Origin: Melitaea cinxia
Lineage: Eukaryota; Arthropoda; Insecta; Lepidoptera; Nymphalidae
NCBI RefSeq assembly: GCF_905220565.1
Contig: NC_059396.1
Coordinates: forward strand, 19,961,206 to 20,025,205
Direction: 5' to 3'
Length of the DNA: 64,000 nt
Shown here piece after piece: positions 56,283 to 64,000 of the stretch. Under the pieces are notes generated by a model. The model had not been told where the DNA came from and ran no database searches. It saw only the letters and a list, made by a program, of their open reading frames with translations. The position numbers and the translations under genes are program-made. Each line of letters starts with the position of its first letter. Position 1 is the first letter of the stretch.

Positions 56283-57029
56283 GCACCTCCTGGAGAACTG
56301 CAAGCGCGACTCTTCTTACGGCCCTTATTAGCTCTGGCTACCTAACACACCACAGAAATGTTTCTGTGGTGAGACACTACTTGAGGGTAGTACTTTTGTC
56401 TGTGATATGAGTAAGCTATGATCTTTGGTAAGGTTACACACATTCTGCTTCGACATTTCGAGCAATATATATGTACTGTACCTTGATAAATAATACAAGA
56501 CCAGTTATAGCTAAAAAGTTAATAAAAATTAAGACTAACAAGAGTCGAGCTGCGACTATAAACCTCATTCATAGTCTAGTAATCTAATTAGTAACTAACT
56601 CATCCTCCCACTTTATAGAGATTCTGTTCGTTATAATATAATTTAAAACGGGACCAAGGACTACCTTAGTGAAACTTTTTAAGTAAATTTACAGTGAAGT
56701 AGTTGGATTTTTCTAAGCGCCTATTAAAAACGACCATCGCAAGTTCACGAGATAAAATATATTTTTCGCTTAAAGTTTCGAAATAACGAAGTTTAGAATA
56801 TAGTTGACTGTAAAATCAAAAGATTTAAGAAATTAAATTCAAAACTAAAACTACATCAGTTTTTGTTTGTTTTTTGTTTATATTTAATAAGCTCAGAAAC
56901 TACTGAAACGATGTAAAGAATTATTTCACTGTTGGGAAGCTACGCTATCCACGGGTGACATAGGCTATATTATATTTTCAAAAAAATTAAGGGAAAAAAT
57001 TTATTTTGTTTACAAAATAATTTTAATTT

Positions 57030-57095
57030 TTAAAATAATGATTTAAATACGCTATGAAGCCTATTTGAATAAAGTTATTGTTGATTTTGATTTTG
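57030..57095 (+). mobile_element. LINE 3' tail
   Basis: Aagcctatttgaataaagtt with a (GATTTT)n tail is the usual end of the same LINE class as 32590. Confidence 0.5.
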
Positions 57096-57586
57096 TCTAG
57101 ACGTTTGTGCTTATAATGTGTGTGGTTCTCAAACTCGAGACAAGATTCTTGTCATCGTCGGTAATTAGTGTTACGTGTTTATGTTTACGTTTGTTTAATA
57201 GAAGTTTGAAATGAAGTTTTTTTCAAATACAAGCTTAGATTATTAAACATCAAAGATTGCAATAATAAATGACTGTTCTATATTTTAAGGAACATTGTTC
57301 GTAGTTCTATCTAATTAAGACATTATTCGTCTGAATAAAAGTAGCTAGGTCGATTTTAAATAAAATTTTCCAAGATATAATATTGGATGTTACGTTAATA
57401 TTCGAGTACTGAATTTGTTTTAAAATTAATACCTATCAAAGAAACATCGAGATTATCATATTGTTCGTAGAAATTCTTATCTACTATATCCCAGTCCTTA
57501 TCTTATATAGCAGAGGCCTTTGTAGTGCGGTTGAATATAATACAGCCTACTAAATTTCCTATCTAAAATGTTAAACCTTGTTTCAG

Positions 57587-57731
57587 GAGGAGCTCCGTGA
57601 CAACCTGACGGTCAGCGTGATGAGCTTCGTGCCCACACTGGACGACGACGGAAAACCGATCACTTGCCGCGCTGAGAACCCAAACGTGACCTCCCTGTAT
57701 CTTGAAACATCATGGACTATTAACGTTGTTT
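57587..57731 (+). CDS. Sidestep-family exon: end of an immunoglobulin domain
   Basis: The acceptor tttcag ends at 57586 after a T-rich tract and the donor is GTAAGT at 57732. Forty-eight codons plus one base are read, starting EELRDNLTVSVMSFVPTLDD and continuing through DDGKPITCRAENPN to SWTINVV. The Cys in ITCRAENP is the F-strand cysteine of an Ig fold. The phrase vsFxPTxDDDGKxxtCRAENP is characteristic of the Side (Sidestep) family, single-pass neuronal surface proteins that bind Beaten-path proteins in axon guidance and synaptic matching. Two N-glycosylation sequons (NLT, NVT) fit an extracellular domain. It starts in phase 0 and ends in phase 1, so it is an internal exon. Which Side paralogue is not decidable from this piece. 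Confidence 0.9.
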
Positions 57732-58264
57732 GTAAGTTTGCTAACCTTACTACCTTTATTTTTTGGTCTTATTATCATTTTATAAGACATATCTTTTTTT
57801 CTACTAAAATAGTGAATGATCGAATTTCATAGACGTTTCAGTTTTAAGTTAAGGTTGGAGAATTATTAGTATAAGAGTACAGGTTGTAGCATTATTAGTT
57901 TCCACTTAGCTGGTTGTATGGTGTGCTATCTGGTCTGATGTGGTCTGGTCTGGGCCTGATCTAATTTATTATATATGCAGTTTTAGCATTTTTGAAGATG
58001 CCTAAGCACAGGTACAAAAATCACTAAATGTAGTATATAAAACTATCGTGTCGCGATGTTTGTTGCCAAACTCCTCCGAAACGACTGGACCGATGTTTAT
58101 GAAATTTTGTGTGCATATCGAGTAGGTCATTAGTATACCTCTTAGTTAAATAACGTTTGCTGGGTCAACTAGTGTATGTACCTACAAATGTATTTTTCAT
58201 TTAGCTTTTCTGTTATTAATTTAATATTACAAGAGTTTATATCTTCAAATATCTTCTATGACAG
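57732..58264 (+). other. Intron between the two Sidestep-family exons
   Basis: It is GT-AG, phase 1, 533 bp, and contains a Helitron-like remnant at 58030-58172. The acceptor is cttctatgacag. Joining the exons creates a TAT codon (Tyr) in a VV-Y-PPV context, the usual linker between neighbouring Ig domains of the family. Confidence 0.9.
58030..58172 (+). mobile_element. Helitron-like remnant inside the host intron
   Basis: Tagtatataaaactatcgtg, ccaaactcctccgaaacgac and gaaattttgtgtgcatatcg end in tgggtcaactag before T. It is the same family as 63191. It inserted without disturbing either splice site. Confidence 0.7.
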
Positions 58265-58395
58265 ATCCACCAGTAGTGAAGCTGAGGCTCGGCAGCTCGT
58301 TGGCGGCCGGAGACATCAAAGAGGGTGACGATGTTTATTTCGAGTGCCACGTCCGGGCGAACCCTCCTGCGAGGAAACTATCGTGGCTTCATGAC
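58265..58395 (+). CDS. Sidestep-family exon: start of the next immunoglobulin domain
   Basis: It begins after AG at 58264 and ends before GTGAGT at 58396. Two bases complete the shared Tyr codon, followed by 43 codons: PPVVKLRLGSSLAAGDIKEG, then DDVYFECHVRANPPARKLSW and LHD. Cys in YFECHVRANP is the B-strand cysteine and Trp in LSW is the C-strand core residue of the fourth-type Ig domain in Side proteins. LGSSL...DIKEGDDVYFEC..RANP is strongly family-specific. It ends in phase 0. The exon continuing this domain (usually beginning with Gly) was not found before 64000. Confidence 0.92.
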
Positions 58396-58779
58396 GTGAG
58401 TACAATTAACGTTGTAACACAGGTTATAGAAATTAGCGTGTAAATTAAACTACTTCAATAGACTAATAAATCTGTTATCTTAAATATCTAAAAATATTCT
58501 GGACATTGTATCCAAGAACAGTAAGATATTAAGTCCTTTAATATTAAGTAATTCCCTTCACTCGTAAACTTCTGCAGCACCAGATGCGCTGCCAGCTTCG
58601 ATACTATTGATTTATGGTGTTTTAATAACACTTGAGTGTGAAATAGAAGCACAGTCGACAACAATACCATTACCACAATATTATAAAGATTAATTTTAAC
58701 TTCAATGGTGTGCGCGCCTCACAAATAAGTCAGAATAATTGGCAGTGAAAGCTATCGAAACAGGCACTGAAGCTAAGTA

Positions 58780-59240
58780 ATTACGGCCACAAAAGGAATT
58801 GTACTTCTGACAATTTGTAATTCGGTACCAAGTCTAGGTATTGTACGAGGCATTGACAAAATGTCTTTCACTCCGCGGATTGCAATGTCGACAAAAGATT
58901 TACAATGTCAAAGTAAGTAATCCGACATCGATGCGAGCAACAATGGGCACAAGGGAGCGGAGGATAAAGTAATAGACGGCAGTACACGGTCCGATAATCG
59001 CTTTGTATCTCTCGCGTTTTAATCAGCAGTGTGGAGTGCTGTTTCATTTTTGTTTCGATTCACCCTTTCAGGGGCAATCAGTCGCTCGTTGTTACATGGA
59101 TAGTGACGCGCATCACCGCGCGCGCCTCCGCTCCTCTTTACTTTTTTTCAGTGTATTGTTTTCGCGTTTCGTCGTCCCGCTTCGGTGTGATTTCGTCAGC
59201 TCGCTAATAACTGAGAATTTACATGACGATACTACTCTTT
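58780..59240. promoter_or_regulatory. Unique GC-balanced intron block, possible regulatory
   Basis: Repeat-free sequence with ccgataatcgctttgtatct, gcgcatcaccgcgcgcgcct and similar patches. The 86-codon frame at 59003 shows no Ig motif, so it is not the missing exon. Confidence 0.2.
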
Positions 59241-59300
59241 TAACGAAATGCAATGTTCTTTGATTGAAATTAAAATTTGTTCATATTTTTTATATGATAT

Positions 59301-59475
59301 TTTTTTTTACAATGATAGGCTTGTGTTTGACCACTATTTCACCTGATGAAGTGAAAATACGGTCTAAGATGGAGCACGTTTATCTAGAAGTAACCTAGTC
59401 AGTCACTTGCGACTTAAAGATCCCCAGGTTATAGTTTTCCGGACACACAGACGCTGGCAGAGAGTTCCATTCTTT
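59301..59475 (-). mobile_element. LINE fragment, same family as 33525
   Basis: On minus it reads the AKEWNSLPASV...-type C-terminus with 3' UTR (caagcctatcattgtaaaaa). The copy stops at cagagagttccattcttta. Confidence 0.75.
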
Positions 59476-59810
59476 AAATCATCTAGTACTGAAGCTAACT
59501 TTGCTATACATCATTTGACTATCATTTTTTATGCAATAGCGTTGTTATAAAGTTGCTACATGTTCTTCAATAAGAACTTAAAACATTTAAAAATTAATAA
59601 GAAAAAGTTAATTAAAAAAAAATGTGTTACATCTCAGAAAAGATATACATATATATCGAATATGAAAGCACTGAATTTAAATTTTCCTACTTTTCGTATA
59701 GTTAATTACACGAAACAAATGTACTTACTCGGGTATAAATTGTTATAACATAGGCGTATAATCAGGCTTGCGTATTCTTTCGAGTGCTTCAGAGCATATT
59801 TGTTATCATT

Positions 59811-60300
59811 TTTAACCGACTTCTAAAAAAGGAGGAGGTTCTCAATTCGACTGATTTTTTTATGTATGTTACTTCAGAACTTTTGACTGGGTGGAGCGAT
59901 TTCGACAAAAAAGATTTTAATCGAAATGTGGTGTATGTCATTTGGATACCTATTTAACATTACATACCTATTTAATTTTTTTTCAACAACGAGATCAAAC
60001 AACTACTTTTTGAGTTATATCTAATAATGTGTTTTGACTTGACTATTTTTTCGTCGACCTACGTTGTATTATACCGCAATACTTTTTACTGGGTGTACCG
60101 ATTTTGATAATTTTTAATTTAATCGAAAGCTTAAGTTTATCATGTGGTCACATATAAATTTCATCGAGATCTGATAACTATTTTTTGAGTAATCTTTAAT
60201 AACGCGTAGTGACTTGACTATTTTTTCGTCGATCTACGTTGTGTTACTTGTCGATATAATTGAAGTCGGTTTTTTTGCGTTTGCGAGCAAATACAATTAT
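59811..60300 (+). mobile_element. ACCGACTTC-family repeat, lacking the internal module
   Basis: Tttaaccgacttctaaaaaa, ttctcaattcgactgattt, ttactgggtgtaccgatttt and gtttgcgagcaaatacaatt are present. The 147 bp module is absent, making it intermediate between the long and short copies. Confidence 0.85.
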
Positions 60301-60652
60301 ATTTTACGTTAACCTCTTTACAAAAAATATAAATCAGTGTAATAAAATAATAATAAATAATTATTGGAATGTCTCTCTGTACTCGGTACTGTAGACAGAT
60401 ATGTATCTCTTTGTTCTGTTCCTTTCGCTGAGTCTTTGTCGTCCAAGTTTTTATTGAATTGATTTAAATTAAACCTGGTGTGTTTGATACCAGATAAGGC
60501 ACTGGATTTGGTATGGTACCGTGGGCTTTTTATCCTAAAATTAATTCAGGTCCCGTTGGAAGGAGGGATGAGAATCAAAACGCTAGATCAGGAATTAAGT
60601 TACTGATATAGCCTTTACTAAATATTTCGAATTAGTTTTTCAAAAGACTCAT

Positions 60653-60950
60653 CACTTCAGCCTATCGCAGTTCACAGCTGGACATAGGCCTCCCCAAGTT
60701 CACGCCAAAAACAGCGTAAACTCATGTGTTTTGACCATTGTCACCACGCTGGGCAGGCGGGTTGGTGACCGCAGTACTGGCTTTGTCGCACCGAAGATAC
60801 TGCGGACCGTCTTCGGCCAGTGTATTTCAAAGGTTATCCCGCCGGTCGACTTTTTAAGTTCCAAGGTGGTAGTGGAACTGTGTTATTTCTTAGTCGCCTT
60901 TTACGATACCCACGAGAAGAGAAGGGGTGTATTCTTTACTGCCGTAACCA
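60653..60950 (-). mobile_element. RTE-tailed SINE-like repeat, minus
   Basis: Cagcctatcgcagttcacag, ggcgggttggtgaccgcagt, ccaaggtggtagtggaactg and tttactgccgtaaccat run the family in reverse, head included. Confidence 0.8.
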
Positions 60951-61279
60951 TAAAACAAATCCCATTCCAAAATACTGCCTAAATAATTTGGACAAATTTT
61001 GAATATTACCACACTTACAGTTTGATAGTTGATGAAAATAACTTATCAGCTAAGTTTTGAGTGGATATCAGATTCCTTTCCTAATAGAATAATCCGCAAT
61101 TCCTAAAGACATTTGTCTTGGGACTTATTTAAGACGAACCTTTATTGATCGAACACTATATCCAACGGGAGAAAAAAAGCAAAGTATTGGTGTCTATTTT
61201 GCTACGTTTTTGTTACCTTAATGGAAACCATCTCTTCGTTTCCAATCAACAATTATACCTCACAAAAGTATCTCATTAA

Positions 61280-61470
61280 ATCATTCGAATGATTCCATAA
61301 CGGGGCTCCGTATCTGCTTCTATTATCCAAGTAATTATTGATGATCGTATTGCGAAGTGGCGAACAATGGCCGTCAGCGGCGCCTCCGTCTCGTTCATAT
61401 CAAGCGGTAATTAAGAGCGGCTTGATAATCTCCGACGCAACGGTTAAATGGATTCCCGCGAACATTATTG
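61280..61470. promoter_or_regulatory. Candidate conserved non-coding element
   Basis: This unique block has ccaagtaattattgatgatc, aatggccgtcagcggcgcct and caagcggtaattaagagcgg, with TAATTA-type cores next to GC-rich words. It lies 2.9 kb downstream of the second exon. Regulatory role is inferred from composition. Confidence 0.3.
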
Positions 61471-62068
61471 TTTGTACGAAATTACTTAATTTAATATCGG
61501 TCTTCTCAATTTTGTTTCGAATCATTTTGTAAGAATTTCAAGATAAATATATATTCTGAACTGGAATCTTAAGCATGGTTAGAGCTGTTGCCTTTGCTAA
61601 AGTAAAATCAAACCAGAATCAAATCAGACGATCGTGTGTGTATATACTTATTTATTTGTTATTTATTCTTACTCTATATTTGTAATATTTTTTGCTGTGG
61701 AATAAAAGGAACTTGTATTGTTTCCTATTAAATAGCGCTTAGCCTTTTGCACAGGAAACTAAAAGAAGAAACTGTAAAGCAAAGTATAAAACAGAGTGCT
61801 TCGATCCGTACGAACTGTAAGTGACTTGTATTTATCAATGCATTTGCGACGCCCGCCCTACGGCAGGTTATTTACCTGCAAACTGAGAGACTTCAGTAGT
61901 ATACTCGTATAGTTAGGAATTTTCCAACTTGTCAATTTAAACATATTTTAGAAAATGTATTTCTTTGTAAACATCTGTTCGATGTCGGTCAATTTACTTA
62001 AGAATTCTATATTTTAAATGTTTTGGAATTAGGTTTTGTTTGGTTGTGCAATATTTTCACTTTTTATA

Positions 62069-62340
62069 CAACTAGGTCGGCAAAAAATCTTACGACTCAT
62101 CTGATTGTAAGCGATTACCGTAGCCTATAGACGCCTGCAACACCAAACGCATTCCAAGCACGTTGCCAACCTACCCCTACATCCACCAAGGAACTCTGGT
62201 CACCATACTCATCACATGAATACAACACTGCTTGAAAGCAGTATTATTTGGCTTTGATTTTCTGTAAGGTCGAGTTACTACCCCAGTCGGGCTGCTCCAG
62301 GTCTTGAGAAGGATATTTCCTGCTGTCCCCTACCTCACTA
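62069..62340 (+). mobile_element. CACTAGGTCGGC-family repeat
   Basis: Caactaggtcggcaaaaaat, cgattaccgtagcctatag, acgcctgcaacaccaaacgc and cccagtcgggctgctccag are present. It is full length but diverged. Confidence 0.8.
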
Positions 62341-62494
62341 ACTACTACTTAGTTAAAATACATCTTACAAAAAGTAACAGTATGAACACTCAGAGTTTCT
62401 CAGTAGAATCAAAAAACTGTATCAGAGGCAGGGTCACGGCAAACTACGTCAACGGCTAGTCGAAATGCTATAACGACTATGATAACTCATCGTA

Positions 62495-62860
62495 ACTAGA
62501 TGTGTATATTAATATGTAAAGCAAAAACTTTGTACCCCTTTTTTACCCCCTTTTGAAATTGCGCGGACGGAGGAGTATGAAATTTCGCACACTTATAATT
62601 TATATAGAGAAGGAGTGCAGAATGCATTTTTTATTAATTACGCATAAAAAATAATTTATATCGATAAAAAAAAAATTACACAAAACACCATGTATTTGAC
62701 ACACACACGCATATATACTCTTTTGTTTATTATTAAAGTCTATGTTTAAATTATGGTTGAATTTGGACTACTTGGCGACCAATAGTTAATCAAATACATC
62801 CAATCTTGAACATAAGGAATGTTGATTATTTTCTTCTATTTCCTTCTTCAATTATTGAAA
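62495..62860 (+). mobile_element. Dispersed repeat, GCGCGGACGGAGGAG family
   Basis: Attaatatgtaaagcaaaaa, gaaattgcgcggacggagga, gtatgaaatttcgcacactt and tagagaaggagtgcagaat are a phrase set common in lepidopteran introns, probably a Helitron or MITE. Ends were not determined. Confidence 0.45.
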
Positions 62861-63190
62861 ACTATGCGATAGCCCAGTAGATATGTAGTAGATTTCAACA
62901 TTTAAATCTAAACTAGCGTATACATAGCGTATGTTGCAGTATTTTTAGCTGTATAGCATTTCTACTGGAATATTTTTTGATCTTGTTATTTATAGATGTA
63001 ACACGACCAACAATCCGATGTGGAACAAAGCGCGCCCCCATGCACCTCTGTCCGTTTTATTTGCTGAGTCGCCCCCGCGGCCTTTCGCTGCAATGTTTTT
63101 AAATAATACTCTCATTTATTTTTGCTTTTAATACAAGGAATCTGTTTCTTTTTTGTCTGAGTTTTGAAAATTTACGTAATTTCGAAATTA

Positions 63191-63511
63191 TCTAATATAT
63201 AAAATTCTCGCGTCGCGGTGTTTGTAGTTAAACTCCTCCGAAATGGCTTGACCGATTCTCATGAAATTTTGTGTGCATATCGGGTAGGTCTGAGAATCGA
63301 ACAACATCTATTTTTCATACTCCTAAATGTTAACATTTAGTTAACACAAAAGGTATTTTTTTTTTTAATTTTTAGATCAATTATTTATTTTTTATTTTAT
63401 TATAATTTGGTTTTGAAAAATACACATAACCCTAAATTTTCACCCTTCTACCACCAACCCCTATTTTTAAATAGCATTTAGCGGCAAGACAACGTTTGTC
63501 GAGTCAGCTAG
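63191..63511 (+). mobile_element. Helitron-like element with both ends
   Basis: TC start (tctaatatataaaattctcg) and CTAG end (tcgagtcagctag at 63511) before T. The interior aaactcctccgaaatggctt and ttttgtgtgcatatcgggta are shared with 23931 (minus) and 58030. It is 321 bp and non-coding. Confidence 0.75.
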
Positions 63512-63519
63512 TTTTTACT

Positions 63520-64000
63520 ATAAATATGTTTAAATTTTTCGATAATAAGATCACCCATTACTTTTAACAGAATGATGCGATCTGGATCTTTATTGGTGAA
63601 TGGTATACCTCTTATAATTAATTAATTAAATAACTACAATTAATTAATCTTTAAACCAAATATCGAATAATTAACTTAAGAGAATCACAAAATCACCTAA
63701 AAGAAATAATTGAAACAGAATAAAAGCTATTGCGTCTCTATTGTAGAGCGCTTCTTAGAAGCACACAGAATTATTAGTACCTACTCAAATCAACAATCAC
63801 AAGTATCTTTAAAGTAATTACCGTAATTACCTCGAGTTCAACAAAGCAATCGATTAATCACTTTATATTAACGCAAAACATTAAATCGCCAACGAGCCAC
63901 TAATAAAACATAATATATTATCTCATAATAATATTTCGCTGTATTTTTTCAGTCCGATCGTCGACGTCTCGCGACTCGACCGCAATCATTTTACGCTTTT
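63520..64000. other. AT-rich intron sequence to the window end
   Basis: Nothing was recognised. A tttttcag at 63944-63951 is followed by a GC-rich run to the end, but none of its three frames resembles the expected next part of the Ig domain. Confidence 0.4.

Noticed and set aside
59003..59263. Open frame downstream of the Ig exons as a possible next exon
   Set aside because: It has no F-strand YxC motif, no acceptor in the right phase and no family similarity.
63944..64000. Tttttcag plus GC-rich end of window as an exon start
   Set aside because: None of the three frames gives the Gly-led continuation expected after LSWLHD, and the window ends too soon to judge.

Overview
This window looks like nuclear DNA of a lepidopteran, probably a butterfly. 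It is AT-rich and almost entirely intronic. It is packed with repeat types familiar from Lepidoptera: tRNA-headed SINEs resembling Metulj, many Helitron remnants ending in CTAG, LINE 3' ends, and an abundant element bounded by ACCGACTTC and GAAGTCGGT. Genus and species cannot be fixed from sequence alone, and family names are from recognition, not a database search.

The only host protein-coding sequence I can support is two consecutive plus-strand exons at 57587-57731 and 58265-58395. Splice sites and reading phase agree across the intron. Together they encode the end of one immunoglobulin domain (ITCRAENP) and the start of the next (YFECHVRANP ... LSW). This is the signature of the Sidestep (Side) family of neuronal cell-surface adhesion proteins. 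The preceding and following exons were not found, so nearly all of 1-57586 is probably one very large upstream intron and 58396-64000 a downstream one.

Layout: 1-5.7 kb holds an ACCGACTTC copy, an RTE-tailed SINE-like copy, a tRNA-like sequence between inverted repeats, and tRNA SINEs. 8-14 kb holds Helitron pieces, a PIF1/Helitron helicase C-terminal relic, and directly beside it a 466 bp nearly perfect foldback. 20.1-21.5 kb is the most notable locus: a Helitron with intact ends, split by a P-superfamily-like DNA transposon that has an 8 bp target duplication, terminal inverted repeats and a two-exon THAP-domain remnant. 28-44 kb is dense nested repeats, including a solo LTR inside a LINE/SINE-type repeat. 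52.2-53.1 kb holds a 118 bp tandem array rich in GCCAT (Pho/YY1-like) cores, abutted by a candidate MITE. Several GC-richer, repeat-free blocks (about 17.0-18.3, 25.6-26.9, 37.0-37.3, 38.5-38.8, 44.7-47.3, 54.6-55.1 and 61.3-61.5 kb) are the best candidates for conserved regulatory sequence of the host gene.

The elements do not act as one pathway. They record successive insertions: Helitrons and LINE tails served as targets for a P-like transposon, a solo LTR and an RTE-mobilised short element, with target-site duplications readable at each of these three junctions.
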